Shown: in pieces, positions 37,423 through 46,833 of the stretch
How the letters are laid out: each line of letters begins with the position of its first letter
Numbering within the stretch: position 1 is the first letter of the stretch
Assembly (NCBI GenBank): GCA_014695325.1
Contig: JACJNZ010000088.1
Span: 26,300-90,299, forward strand
From: Cyanobacteria bacterium FACHB-502
GTDB lineage: Bacteria; Cyanobacteriota; Cyanobacteriia; Elainellales; Elainellaceae
Direction of reading: 5' to 3'
Length of the DNA: 64,000 bases
Translations under genes and position numbers: made by a program
Notes under the pieces: generated by a model
Told to the model about the DNA's origin: nothing
What the model saw: only the letters and a program-made list of their open reading frames with translations
The model's database searches: none

Positions 37423-38534
37423 TTCAGTTTTTTCTGGCTCAGGAAGGATCTGCCGCCGCCGCTCAGGTCATTGAGCAATCGCTCAATCTTTCGAGAAGCA
37501 TCACCGCTTCTTGGGATGAGATGTGGCAAACCATTCTGCAAGCACCCGATGACTTTTCACTGTGGACTGCGATTGTACGATTCTCACTCACAATTTCTGT
37601 GCTGGCACTGGTTTATTATGCCGTGTCGCAGGGCAATGACATTTTGAAAACGCAGTCGTTCAGCAAGATCGTTGAAATGTTTGTCACGCCGCTGGTAGTG
37701 ATCTTTCTGCTGGGTGGTAACGGCTTTATGCTGGCAAACATCATTCTGGCAATTCGGGGAGTCGGACGATCGCTGATTACCAGCATTCTTCAGCTTCAGC
37801 TTGGCGGCATTTCGATGGAGCAAGCAATTAATCAGGTCATTAATAATCAGTTTGCCGTCCAGCGCATTCGCCAGGTGTTTCAGGAATGTGCCACGCTGAC
37901 CGGAGAACCGCTAACCCAGTGTCTTCAATCCAAGCAGGCTGAGGCACAGGGAATTGTGGATGCACTGGGTCAGCAAAGCAATGTCCCGCTACAGGCAGCT
38001 CAAGCGTTGATCAATTTGTTTAGTGCCGTCATGACGGTCGGTGGTGGAGTTCCCACAATGATTCAGGGAGCCTTCTCCCAGATTATTCAATCAAGAGCGG
38101 TTCCAATCATCCAGGTTATTTTGCTGGCGATTCAGTGGGCATTTGTGAACATGGCAGAAGCCTCGCTGCTGTTGTCTGCACTATTTGCGCCAATCGCTGT
38201 TGCCATGCTGCTGATTCCACTTGCCGGAAATGCACTCACAATCTGGTTTTGTGGCTTTGTCTCAATCCTGGGGATTCAGTTGGGATATGTTCTGCTGGTG
38301 GGGTTTATGGCATCGGTCCTGGTGGCAACCGATGCCCAGAACGCCATTGCAGCCGCAGGAGATTATGGTTTTTTGCTGTTTATCGCCATTTTTGCACCCT
38401 GGATAGCCTTTGCGCTTGGTAAAGGCGGGGGTGAGCAGCTTTATCAGGGAATTTCTCAGAGAGCCGCTCGACTGGCTCAAGCAGGGGTGCAGATTATCGC
38501 GTCCGGAGTCAAGTTGGCAGCAGGAGTTTTTTAA
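37419..38534 (+). CDS. VirB6/TrbL-like polytopic membrane protein
   Basis: A 371-residue protein with six or more membrane helices, among them IVRFSLTISVLALVYYAV, MFVTPLVVIFLLGGNGFML, LLLSALFAPIAVAMLLIPL, ILGIQLGYVLLVGFMASVLV and FLLFIAIFAPWIAFAL. A soluble loop in the middle (residues 130-180) has QECATLTGEPLTQCLQSK with two cysteines. This is the topology of TrbL/VirB6, the inner-membrane channel component. It overlaps the previous gene and is followed after three bases by virB8. Confidence 0.8.
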   Translation: MIQFFLAQEGSAAAAQVIEQSLNLSRSITASWDEMWQTILQAPDDFSLWTAIVRFSLTISVLALVYYAVSQGNDILKTQSFSKIVEMFVTPLVVIFLLGGNGFMLANIILAIRGVGRSLITSILQLQLGGISMEQAINQVINNQFAVQRIRQVFQECATLTGEPLTQCLQSKQAEAQGIVDALGQQSNVPLQAAQALINLFSAVMTVGGGVPTMIQGAFSQIIQSRAVPIIQVILLAIQWAFVNMAEASLLLSALFAPIAVAMLLIPLAGNALTIWFCGFVSILGIQLGYVLLVGFMASVLVATDAQNAIAAAGDYGFLLFIAIFAPWIAFALGKGGGEQLYQGISQRAARLAQAGVQIIASGVKLAAGVF

Positions 38535-38537
38535 GGC

Positions 38538-39308
38538 ATGATTCAAAAACTTTTAAGGCGAAAAACACCAAAAGATACACTTTACAGCGGAAATGAAACC
38601 CGTCCGCGCAGTGGATTGGTGCAGGGCGAGTCAAAATTAATGGCAACCTTCTTTGGCTTGGCGATCGCGCTAGGGATAGGATCGCTCATTACGCTCATTC
38701 TGGTTGCCAATAACCGTGCCCTTGCCACAAGAGGCAAAGTATTTGTGCAAATGGCAGATGGAACCACTCAGTTGGCACAGGAGTTTGATGTCAACTACAG
38801 ACGACCGGAGATTATTAAAGAAACCGCAGTGCGGTGGATGCAGCTTGCTTTTGAGTGGGATAACCGCATTCCTGGTAAGGATCAAGCAGTCGATGAAGGC
38901 ATTAATTTCGACAAGTCGAACAAGCGTGTGCCAACCAAAACATATTTAGCCTCCTACTTAATGGAGCCTGGGTTTCGGCAGGAATTCCTGCGACTGATGG
39001 CATCCGAAGTCATCCCCATCGATGTCATGACCGGACGACGCAAATCAATTCTGCGTTTTTACAGCGTGTCTGACCCCAGGCAGGTGGCAAAGAACCGATG
39101 GGAGATAGACATCGTGGCAACACGAGTCGAGCGGTCAGCCACACAGGAATTGGGGGAAATCAGAGTCAACCGCACCATTACCCTGCAAGCCGTTCCAGCT
39201 ATTTCCCCCGCGCTCAAAGACAGCGACCCGGAAGTATGGCGTAAAACCCTTTATGAGTTGACCCAAAACGGGCTGATGATTGTCGAAGTCAAGCCCTTAA
39301 ATCTTTAG
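38538..39308 (+). CDS. VirB8/TraE-like inner-membrane protein
   Basis: A 256-residue bitopic protein: a cytoplasmic N-terminus of about 34 residues, one membrane helix (MATFFGLAIALGIGSLITLI), then an exported domain of about 195 residues with the mixed alpha/beta pattern of VirB8 (FRQEFLRLMASEVIPIDVM; RKSILRFYSVSDPRQV; RWEIDIVATRVER; RTITLQAVPAI). VirB8 nucleates the inner part of the secretion channel. The gene order virB6-virB8-virB10-virB9 supports the call. Confidence 0.75.
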   Translation: MIQKLLRRKTPKDTLYSGNETRPRSGLVQGESKLMATFFGLAIALGIGSLITLILVANNRALATRGKVFVQMADGTTQLAQEFDVNYRRPEIIKETAVRWMQLAFEWDNRIPGKDQAVDEGINFDKSNKRVPTKTYLASYLMEPGFRQEFLRLMASEVIPIDVMTGRRKSILRFYSVSDPRQVAKNRWEIDIVATRVERSATQELGEIRVNRTITLQAVPAISPALKDSDPEVWRKTLYELTQNGLMIVEVKPLNL

Positions 39309-39326
39309 AGGAGGGGGGGGAGTCAG

Positions 39327-41012
39327 ATGAAGACCGATGACCAATATACCCTGATTACTTCCAGTCCTGTCTCTCAACTCGACCCAGACGACTTTGATGA
39401 GTCAGGCGACTTGTCGCTTGCGGAACGCCAACAGCTTGCGGGACTGGACGAAGAAACACAATCCCTTATTGCACCTGAGCATCGCATTGATCCAGAGGTC
39501 GTTCCGGTCAAACGCGAACTGGCACAATCTCCCGTTTCACGCACCGTATTTGTTCTAGGAACGGTTGGCGTGTTTGTCTCCTTTGGCTTAGGAATTGCGA
39601 TGATTGCCGGAATTGGACGATCGCGACAGCCGCAGGTTGCAGAGACACCGCCTGCAACCGATAGCGATGTCGTTACTCCGTCAGATGCCGACCTGTATAA
39701 AGGTCGGCTGGCACTGGCAGAACAGCAAAATGATCAGCAGCAAAAACCAAATCCTGCTGCGCCCACGACCCCGCCCAAGCGACCTACCGCACCTCGGCGC
39801 ACCACCGCGACTCCTGCTCGCCCTAGAGCAGTCCCAGCCGCTTCTCCAGTACGGGCACGTCCTGCCCCAATTCCCGTTGCAACCCGTCCAGCTCCACCAC
39901 CCCGAACAGTCACGCCTCGTCCTGCTCCAATGCCGCAGCGCACTCAGCCGGAGGTCAATCCCTTTGATCAGTGGAATCGGCTTGCCACAATTGGCTCAGC
40001 ATCCGCAGAAGTGGCAGCAAGACCTGTTGAAGAAGTGTCCTTGATTAACACGCCTGAACGTTCACCTTCGTCAATGCAGCAGACGCAAGCAAACTTTCCT
40101 TCAGATGTGATTGGGGACAGCAGCTTTAGCCAAAGCATTAACTCACCCGAACCTGAAATAGTAGGCACAGCATCTACAGAAATTGCAGACGTTTCAGAAG
40201 AAACGTCACCATCGATTCCCCAGGAGGTTCTGATTGCATCAAGCGCAGGTACAGGAAACGTTATCAGTCCTGAAACCTCTGCCCCAATTAGTGATGGAAC
40301 CAGAGGCATTTTAGAGCAGCGAGAAATGGGGAATGGATTATCTCCGAACGGGAATTATCAGGTTGCACTGGGAACCTCGGCGGAGGCTGAAGTCACTGTG
40401 CCCCTTTACTGGGAACCCGGTGGAGCGGGAAGAGGCACTCCAGGGCGATTTGCCGTAACCCTGTCGCAACCTCTGATGTCCACTAATGGAGAAGTTGCGC
40501 TTCCGGCTGGAACGACCTTTATCACTGAGGCAGAAGTTAGCAGTGACCAGAGCCGTATTGTGAATCAAACGGTAGTGGCAGTGGTGTACCAGGGTGCAGA
40601 CGGACAAATTCGCCAGGAACCCGTTACCCCTGGAACGATCGTGGTACGTGGGGAAAATAATGAACCGCTCATTGCCCGTCGCCACCAAAACAGCGATCTG
40701 GGTGATGACCTGTTGCTGGGTGCAGTGGGGGCACTGGGTCGAGTGGGAGAACTGATTAATCAGGGCGATGTGTTCTCGTCTAGCTCCAGTTCTGGCGGAT
40801 CATCGGGTTCCTCATCCACAACGATTACTCGTCGCTCTGGTGATACCAATGTGCTTGCTGCTGCCCTGGATGGCTTTTTCAATCCCCTGGTAGAGCGAAT
40901 GCAGTTCCGCGCTCAGTCGCAAGATTCAGCCCAACAAAGCACCATTCTGGAAGTGAATGAAGAGCAGCCTGTCTCAGTTTTTGTTAACGGTCTTTTGGAG
41001 GTTGCCCGATGA
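39327..41012 (+). CDS. VirB10/TrbI-like channel protein
   Basis: A 561-residue protein with an acidic cytoplasmic start, one membrane helix (TVFVLGTVGVFVSFGLGIAM) near residue 73, and a long proline/arginine-rich spacer (residues 130-215) that would cross the periplasm. A serine-rich linker follows, then a C-terminal beta domain from about residue 350: VTVPLYWEPGGAGRGTPGRF and ALPAGTTFITEAEV, the TrbI pattern. The ribosome binding site is a very purine-rich GAGGAGGGGGGG stretch. The stop overlaps the virB9-like start. Confidence 0.82.
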   Translation: MKTDDQYTLITSSPVSQLDPDDFDESGDLSLAERQQLAGLDEETQSLIAPEHRIDPEVVPVKRELAQSPVSRTVFVLGTVGVFVSFGLGIAMIAGIGRSRQPQVAETPPATDSDVVTPSDADLYKGRLALAEQQNDQQQKPNPAAPTTPPKRPTAPRRTTATPARPRAVPAASPVRARPAPIPVATRPAPPPRTVTPRPAPMPQRTQPEVNPFDQWNRLATIGSASAEVAARPVEEVSLINTPERSPSSMQQTQANFPSDVIGDSSFSQSINSPEPEIVGTASTEIADVSEETSPSIPQEVLIASSAGTGNVISPETSAPISDGTRGILEQREMGNGLSPNGNYQVALGTSAEAEVTVPLYWEPGGAGRGTPGRFAVTLSQPLMSTNGEVALPAGTTFITEAEVSSDQSRIVNQTVVAVVYQGADGQIRQEPVTPGTIVVRGENNEPLIARRHQNSDLGDDLLLGAVGALGRVGELINQGDVFSSSSSSGGSSGSSSTTITRRSGDTNVLAAALDGFFNPLVERMQFRAQSQDSAQQSTILEVNEEQPVSVFVNGLLEVAR

Positions 41013-41845
41013 AACGTTTGAAGCGCAGGCAGTTCTGGTGTAGCGTTGCCCTGTTTCCCCTGCTCTTGGCGATCGCCTCCCCTGATGCAAAAGCAACCTC
41101 TGTTCCGGCTCCAGCTGAACCTATTAATCCACGGGTTCGATGGGAAACGCCAACGCCGCCAGGAACTCTGACTGAAGTTTCGCAGGCACAGGCGCAGCGG
41201 TACGCTCAAACTGTCGCCATTTATGCAGGACGTAACTCTGCAATTACGTTTCGCACCGGGGAGCGGATTCAGTTTTTGCAGGTTTCTGACCCGTCCGCGA
41301 TCGTGTTCAACACCAATACACCCGTTGAAAGCGGACAGGCAACCGTTATTCTGCTACGGCTGATTCGACCGCTTCGCTTTCCAGGGCTACTGACAACTGA
41401 ACGCCCGAACCTGACCGTTACCACGACCAGAGGAACCTACTTCTTCGATTTGCAGCCCGTTCACCAGGAACAGTCGCGCAATCAGCCTAGCGGAGTGGCG
41501 ATTGTGCCGGGTAACTCACTTAGCTTTGCTGCCTTTGGGCAAACCACGATTGTTACGTCACGGGGACGGGCAACGGCAGAGGATATTCGTCGGGGGCTTT
41601 CGGTTGCCATTGGGCGAAACTACACCCGCCCTGATGATCCGGTGGTAACGCAGGTGCAGCGAGCAATGACCCTGATGCGTCAGGGTGCATCAATTCCTGA
41701 AATTGTTGCGGCGACCTCTGCTCCAACTCTGCCGCAAGTGCTGGCAAGACTAGGGGAACTGGGAATTGAAAGCGGACAAGTCAATCCCTCTCAGTTCCCT
41801 AACGTTTCCCCCGATGCTCTTTCAAATTCTTCTTCCGCATCATGA
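41009..41845 (+). CDS. VirB9/TrbG-like exported protein
   Basis: A 278-residue protein with a signal peptide (FWCSVALFPLLLAIASPDAKA). The mature part shows a beta-rich domain (AITFRTGERIQFLQVSDPSA; QATVILLRLIRPLRFPGLL; NLTVTTTRGTYFFDL), which is the N-terminal pattern of VirB9/TraK secretin-like proteins, and a helical end (PTLPQVLARLGELGIESGQV). It would form the outer ring with the VirB10-like product encoded just upstream. It overlaps both neighbours by four bases, so translation is coupled through topA. Confidence 0.75.
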   Translation: MKRLKRRQFWCSVALFPLLLAIASPDAKATSVPAPAEPINPRVRWETPTPPGTLTEVSQAQAQRYAQTVAIYAGRNSAITFRTGERIQFLQVSDPSAIVFNTNTPVESGQATVILLRLIRPLRFPGLLTTERPNLTVTTTRGTYFFDLQPVHQEQSRNQPSGVAIVPGNSLSFAAFGQTTIVTSRGRATAEDIRRGLSVAIGRNYTRPDDPVVTQVQRAMTLMRQGASIPEIVAATSAPTLPQVLARLGELGIESGQVNPSQFPNVSPDALSNSSSAS

Positions 41846-43965
41846 GCAAACTCCTCATTATCGAAGCTCCGGGAAAGCTGAAAAAGCTAAAGGCGATTCT
41901 TCCCGACTGGACGATTAAAGCCAGCGGCGGACATATCCGCGAATTGGCAAAAGACAAGCAGGATGCCTTGGGGTTTCAGCTACAGGGCGATCACGTTGTT
42001 TGCCGATGGACACCGCGCAGTCCCCAAGCAAAGCAGACAATCGCGGAACTGCGAGCCGCCGTGAAAGCAGCAGACCAAGTAATCCTGGCAACGGACGAAG
42101 ACCGCGAGGGCGAGACGATCGGGTGGCATCTGGCGGGGGAACTGCGGCTCAAAAACCCTCTCAGAGCAACCTACCGCGAGATTACCCCGAATGCGGTGAA
42201 AGCGGCGATCGCCAGCCCCAGACCGCTCAACCTCGATCTGGTTCATGCGGGACTGTGCCGCTCGGTGCTAGATAAGCTGGTAGGCTTCAGGGGATCTCCC
42301 CTGGTGTGGCAGCTGAACAACGGAGCGAAGTCCGTAGGGCGAGTGCAGTCGGCAACACTGCATCTGGTCGCCGAGCTAGAAACCAGAATCCGTAACTTCA
42401 AGCCACAGGACTACTGGACGGTATTCGTGCAGTACGAAGAGGGTTTTCGCGCCTTCTATCACGGCGGCGTATTTTCCCCGGCAGAAGCCGAGAAATCAGA
42501 CGCAGCGATCCCTGGCGAGGAAAAGCCCGACGAGGACGCCTCGCCAGAGGCGGCAGCCCAAGGCGATCGCGTCACGTCCCAGGCAGAAGCCGATCGCCTG
42601 GTCGCATTGGCGCAATCGCAACCACACCGAGTTGTGAGTATAGAAGGCAAAACGGTCTTGAAACAGCCACCTGCACCCTTCACTACCTCCACACTTCAGC
42701 AAGCTGCCAGTGCCAAGCTGAAGATGAACCCGGAAACCACAATGGCAGTGGCGCAGAAGCTCTACGAAGGTGGCTATATCACCTACATGAGAACTGACGC
42801 GACGTTTCTGGCTCCGCCTTTTGTCCAGTCGGCGCGGGAGTGGATTGCCTTTCACGATCCCGACAATTTGCCGCCCCAGGTGGTTCAGCACAAAGCGGGG
42901 AAAAATGCCCAGGAAGCCCACGAAGCCGTGCGACCCACAAATATATGGGCAACACCTGATAAAACAGACCTGCGAGGGGCAGCGATTGAGCTTTACGACC
43001 TGATTTGGAACCGCACCCTCGCTTCACTCTGTCAGCCTGCTCAGGTACGCCTAACCAAAATCATCACCCAGTCCGGTACGGCTCAGTGGCTTGCTAAAGG
43101 TCAGGTTGTTCAGTTTGAGGGGTTTGCCCATTACTGGCGGTCATTGGGCGCAGATGCAGAACTTCCGGCTCTGCAAAACCAGGAACTACTCACTCTGGAA
43201 GAAGCAGGCAGCGTCAAGAAAAGGACACAAGCCCCCAGCCGCTACAGCGAAGCGCAGCTAGTACAGATGATGGAGCGGCGAGGCATTGGTCGCCCCAGTA
43301 CCTTTGCCTCCACGATCGCCACGCTGAAAGAGCGGGAATACGTTCGCATCGTGAAAAGCAAGGTTGAGCCAACCGATCGCGGCATGGAAGTGGATCGATT
43401 CCTGGCTCAGGCAATGCCAACGCTAGTAGACACCGACTTTACCGCCGAGATGGAATCTCAGCTTGATCTAATTGCCGAGGGCAAATTGAATTGGGAAGGC
43501 TGGCTGATCGAGTGGAACCAAACACAGTTTGAACCCGCTCTGAGCAAAGCCCTTCGCATTATGCCCCAACACGCTCATGCTCATCCAACCTCTGAGGTAA
43601 GCTGCCCAAGCTGTGAAACACTCATGCAGCAAATCACGAGCGCAAAGGTTAAAAAGGGATTCTTCCTCAAGTGCCCAACCTGCGAGGACTGCGTGATGTT
43701 CTGGAACGATCGCGAGCAAGGGTGGGAGCTACCCAAGCCCAAAACGGCAGGCAAAATTACGACGATTCCCTGTCCGGTATGCCAAAAACCGATGGAGGAA
43801 CACATCTACTCCAAAAACGGTGCGGAAAAGGTGATGCTGCGGTGCAGCGATGAATCAGCGCGACAAAAAAGGGATCACAAGGAAGCCGTGTATTTTCAGT
43901 CGAGCAAGGGTGGATTCTGGAGTCCGAAGTTCGGCGCGATCGATCACAGCCTGATGGGAGGGTAA
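41842..43965 (+). CDS. topA: DNA topoisomerase I (type IA)
   Basis: A 707-residue enzyme that relaxes negatively supercoiled DNA by cutting one strand. The TOPRIM domain shows KLLIIEAPGKLKKLKAIL and ATDEDREGETIGWHLAGEL. The active site is YITYMRTDATF with Tyr315 as the likely nucleophile. Conserved blocks GRVQSATLHLVAELE and RRGIGRPSTFASTIATLKER follow. The end carries two zinc ribbons (CPSCETLM...CPTCEDC and CPVCQKPMEEHIYSKNG...CSDESA). It is encoded inside the transfer operon between virB9 and virD4, so it probably acts on the transferred DNA or at the relaxosome. Confidence 0.93.
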   Translation: MSKLLIIEAPGKLKKLKAILPDWTIKASGGHIRELAKDKQDALGFQLQGDHVVCRWTPRSPQAKQTIAELRAAVKAADQVILATDEDREGETIGWHLAGELRLKNPLRATYREITPNAVKAAIASPRPLNLDLVHAGLCRSVLDKLVGFRGSPLVWQLNNGAKSVGRVQSATLHLVAELETRIRNFKPQDYWTVFVQYEEGFRAFYHGGVFSPAEAEKSDAAIPGEEKPDEDASPEAAAQGDRVTSQAEADRLVALAQSQPHRVVSIEGKTVLKQPPAPFTTSTLQQAASAKLKMNPETTMAVAQKLYEGGYITYMRTDATFLAPPFVQSAREWIAFHDPDNLPPQVVQHKAGKNAQEAHEAVRPTNIWATPDKTDLRGAAIELYDLIWNRTLASLCQPAQVRLTKIITQSGTAQWLAKGQVVQFEGFAHYWRSLGADAELPALQNQELLTLEEAGSVKKRTQAPSRYSEAQLVQMMERRGIGRPSTFASTIATLKEREYVRIVKSKVEPTDRGMEVDRFLAQAMPTLVDTDFTAEMESQLDLIAEGKLNWEGWLIEWNQTQFEPALSKALRIMPQHAHAHPTSEVSCPSCETLMQQITSAKVKKGFFLKCPTCEDCVMFWNDREQGWELPKPKTAGKITTIPCPVCQKPMEEHIYSKNGAEKVMLRCSDESARQKRDHKEAVYFQSSKGGFWSPKFGAIDHSLMGG

Positions 43966-43966
43966 C

Positions 43967-45697
43967 ATGGCAGGCTCATCACTTGGCACAAACCTGTGGA
44001 CAACCCTCTCCTACACATTGGGAGGCAGAACAGGGTGGATGCTGCTGATGCTATTGGGGATATTGTTGGGACTTAAGATCATCAGTCCCAGGAGAAAAGG
44101 ACTTTTGACTGCCGCAGAATGGGCAACCACCGGGGCAAAATTGAATGCAGTTCGGCTGGCACAAAAGCAGTTGAAATCGACCAAAGTAAACGATGTGTGC
44201 CTCTGGATTGGCAGTGCCTCAAGGTGGCAGCTTCAGGGCATTATGCCTATTCTGCTGACTATGACAGGCAAGCCGCCGACCGTTTATGTACCCCAGGCGA
44301 ACCGATCGGTTGCAGTCGTGGGAAAACCCAATTCAGGAAAAACCTTCAGTGCGCTCAACCCAATGATCGTTAGCGCGATCGAACAGGGAATGTCGCTTGT
44401 GCTGTACGAGTACAAAGCCGATGAGCAAGGTCTAGGCGGACAAATGGCGTATTTGGCAACGCTGGCTGTGCGCTATGGCTACAAGCTCAATATCTTTGCC
44501 CCTGGAAAGCCCTACACCTGCATCATCAACCCACTCGACTTCATGGAGAATTGCGAGGACGACACCACCGCAGCAGTGCTGGCAGAAGTCTTTCACGCCA
44601 ACTTGACCGGAGGCGGCAAAAAAGGCGATGAGTTCTTTGGCTCTGCCGGGAAGCGACTGATTCAAGCCCTGTTTCAATTTGCCAAAAGTACCAAGTATCC
44701 AGATTTGGCAATGGCGTTTAACGTGCTGTCGCTGCCCAAGTTGGTTGAACGGCTCGACTATGCAGCGAATCAAGGCAAGCTGCCGTACTTTGTGCGCGTG
44801 AGCTTCAGCCAGTTCATTTCTACGCTGGGTGCAGATAAAACCACATCCGGCATTCAGGCAACAGCATCAGATCTGCTGACGCGATTTATCAGTCCGACGA
44901 TGCTGCCATCACTGATGGGTAAAACGAACATTTCCTCCATCCTGAACAGGAAGGAAATGATTGTGTTTCAGTCTGATATTTTCCGGCAGTCGGTCGTTAA
45001 CCCTTTGCTGGCAGCGATCATCAACATCGTGATGAACAAAAACTTCTCGATCGCCCGTACCAGCCCGATTGCGTTCAGTGCAGATGAATTGCCCAGTATC
45101 TATCTGCCTAAACTACCAACTTGGGCAAACGAACACCGCTCGAAGGGATACACGGGACTGTACGGCTACCAGTCAGCAGCACAGCTTCGAGAAGGGTACG
45201 GCAAAGACGGTGCAGATATTTTGCTAGGCGGTCTTGCATCAACCTTCTGGTTTCTGCCTGCGAACCATGATGAATCTCGAATGTACCAGGAGCAGCTTGG
45301 CAATATCGAAATCAAGGTTCGCAATAAGTCTTGGAATCCAGGTAAGGGCGGTGGCACATCCTACAGTGAACAACTGCAAACCCGACCCCTGATGCTGGCA
45401 GACGAGTTTAACGGATTCGATATCGGAGAATGCGTCTTTCGCAATCCTGCCTACAAAGCGAATGGGCGAGCCAACTTGCCACAGCATTTCAAGCAGCTAA
45501 CGGTTCCCAAAGCCGATATCGAGCGAGAAAAAGAGTGTGAGGAAATTTGGAAAACGGAGCTGCGGCAAAACCTGACCGAACGGGAAACCGCTCGCAGACC
45601 CAAGCTCAACCTGCTGCAACAGCTTGAGGCGCGACTGGCAGAAGCCGAACGACTGTTACCGTTGCCACCTGATGAGGAAGATGACGATTACATTTAG
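43967..45697 (+). CDS. VirD4/TraG-type coupling protein
   Basis: A 576-residue membrane ATPase that hands the relaxase-DNA complex to the secretion channel. One clear N-terminal membrane helix (TGWMLLMLLGILLGLKIIS) is followed by Walker A GKPNSGKT at residues 119-126, LVLYEYKADEQG, INPLDF, GDEFFGSAGKRLIQALFQFA, SFSADELPSIYLP (Walker B) and GYTGLYGYQSAAQLREGYG. These are the usual coupling-protein blocks, slightly diverged. The C-terminus is acidic (PPDEEDDDYI). It starts one base after the topA stop. Confidence 0.88.
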   Translation: MAGSSLGTNLWTTLSYTLGGRTGWMLLMLLGILLGLKIISPRRKGLLTAAEWATTGAKLNAVRLAQKQLKSTKVNDVCLWIGSASRWQLQGIMPILLTMTGKPPTVYVPQANRSVAVVGKPNSGKTFSALNPMIVSAIEQGMSLVLYEYKADEQGLGGQMAYLATLAVRYGYKLNIFAPGKPYTCIINPLDFMENCEDDTTAAVLAEVFHANLTGGGKKGDEFFGSAGKRLIQALFQFAKSTKYPDLAMAFNVLSLPKLVERLDYAANQGKLPYFVRVSFSQFISTLGADKTTSGIQATASDLLTRFISPTMLPSLMGKTNISSILNRKEMIVFQSDIFRQSVVNPLLAAIINIVMNKNFSIARTSPIAFSADELPSIYLPKLPTWANEHRSKGYTGLYGYQSAAQLREGYGKDGADILLGGLASTFWFLPANHDESRMYQEQLGNIEIKVRNKSWNPGKGGGTSYSEQLQTRPLMLADEFNGFDIGECVFRNPAYKANGRANLPQHFKQLTVPKADIEREKECEEIWKTELRQNLTERETARRPKLNLLQQLEARLAEAERLLPLPPDEEDDDYI

Positions 45698-45744
45698 CTA
45701 TCTCTCTTAGCGTTCACGTTCATATTCACTGAAGGATTTTTATC

Positions 45745-46443
45745 ATGAACATTGGACTATTCACAGGAACGATTAAGAACTCTAATCTGCGTCAGACAGA
45801 AAGCGGCAAAACAGTTTGTAATGTGTGGCTTGAGATTGCTCCAGCAAGTGATCAGCAACCCTCGTTTATTTTGCCTGTTACAGCCTGGGATGAACTGGCA
45901 AGCGAACTGGGGCAGATTGGCGAGGGTATAACTGTTACGGTTGAAGGCTACGTTGAGATTGAGGAAACCGAGCGCAGTGGGGCAAAGCAGGAAATCATTA
46001 CGATGACGGCAACCCGGCTGGCTCCGTTCAACACCTTAAGCTTGACGGGTCGGGCAGGCGGCAACCCCGAAGTAAGGGACGTTGAGCAAAAAGACGGCAA
46101 TTTTACAAAGGTTGCTAAATTTCGGCTTGCCGTGGACCGAGGAAAATCCGATGGCGAGGCAAGCTGGTTCAATATCGAGGTGTGGGGACGCACGGCAGAA
46201 ACGGTCGAAAAGTATGTCCGCAAGGGAAGTCAGATTGGTGTGACCGGAACGGTGCGAGCAGACACCTGGACAGATCGCACTACAGGCGCGAATCGCAGCA
46301 AGCAAACCCTGAAGGTTTACCGCCTGGAGCTCTTGGGCAGCAAACCACAACCCAAAGCGCCGGAAACGCCTGAAGCCGCACCTGCCCCAGTGGAGAAAGC
46401 TCCAGAAGGCAAGGGCAAGAAGCGAACCCATACAGCAGTGTGA
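45745..46443 (+). CDS. Single-stranded DNA-binding protein with two OB folds
   Basis: A 232-residue protein that reads as two SSB-like OB domains in a row. Residues 1-95 begin MNIGLFTGTIKNSNLRQTES. Residues 96-203 begin NTLSLTGRAGGNPEVRDV and contain AKFRLAVDRG, WFNIEVWGRTAETVEKYVRK and GVTGTVRADTW, the classic SSB pattern. A disordered proline/alanine-rich tail ends in KKRTHTAV and lacks the acidic SSB tip (DDDIPF type). It probably coats transferred single strands. It follows the coupling-protein gene after a 47-base gap. Confidence 0.82.
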   Translation: MNIGLFTGTIKNSNLRQTESGKTVCNVWLEIAPASDQQPSFILPVTAWDELASELGQIGEGITVTVEGYVEIEETERSGAKQEIITMTATRLAPFNTLSLTGRAGGNPEVRDVEQKDGNFTKVAKFRLAVDRGKSDGEASWFNIEVWGRTAETVEKYVRKGSQIGVTGTVRADTWTDRTTGANRSKQTLKVYRLELLGSKPQPKAPETPEAAPAPVEKAPEGKGKKRTHTAV

Positions 46444-46450
46444 GGTCGAT

Positions 46451-46756
46451 ATGACGCAATATGTGTGTCCGATTTGTGGTCAGCCTTTAGAGGAAGCGTC
46501 TTATTCCAAAGATGGCACTCTCAAAACCAAGCTGATTTGCTCAGACCCGATCGCTCGCCTCAACGAAGACCATAAGCCTGTGGTCTATTACTCGTCCAGC
46601 AACGGCGGTTTTTGGAGCTTTGGGCTGAAGGCAAGACCGATCGTATTGGGAGAGCAATCAAGCCTCCCTGTTGTGGCTCCACCCGAACATAAACCTACCA
46701 AACGAAGACGGCGCGGTGGACGTGCTAGTAACCGCCAACGACAGCTTTCACTTTAA
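46451..46756 (+). CDS. Stand-alone zinc-ribbon protein related to the TopA C-terminus
   Basis: A 101-residue protein: YVCPICGQPLEEASYSKDG, then KLICSD, then NEDHKPVVYYSSSNGGFWSF. The same spaced pattern ends the plasmid topoisomerase encoded at 41842 (CPVCQKPMEEHIYSKNG, CSD, KRDHKEAVYFQSSKGGFWS). It is therefore a detached copy of the last topoisomerase zinc ribbon with a basic tail (KRRRRGGRASNRQRQ). It may bind single-stranded DNA alongside the SSB encoded 7 bases upstream. Confidence 0.75.
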   Translation: MTQYVCPICGQPLEEASYSKDGTLKTKLICSDPIARLNEDHKPVVYYSSSNGGFWSFGLKARPIVLGEQSSLPVVAPPEHKPTKRRRRGGRASNRQRQLSL

Positions 46757-46760
46757 CCCT

Positions 46761-46787
46761 TAAACCCTTTATTTCTTTAAGGGTTTA
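46761..46787. terminator. Inverted repeat after the zinc-ribbon gene
   Basis: TAAACCCTT (46761-46769) and AAGGGTTTA (46779-46787) with a 9-base AT-rich loop. It could be a weak terminator or attenuator. No clear run of T follows. Confidence 0.4.
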
Positions 46788-46833
46788 TATCTTGAATCGA
46801 TAAACCCCTCACCCTGATTGGAGATAGATTGAT

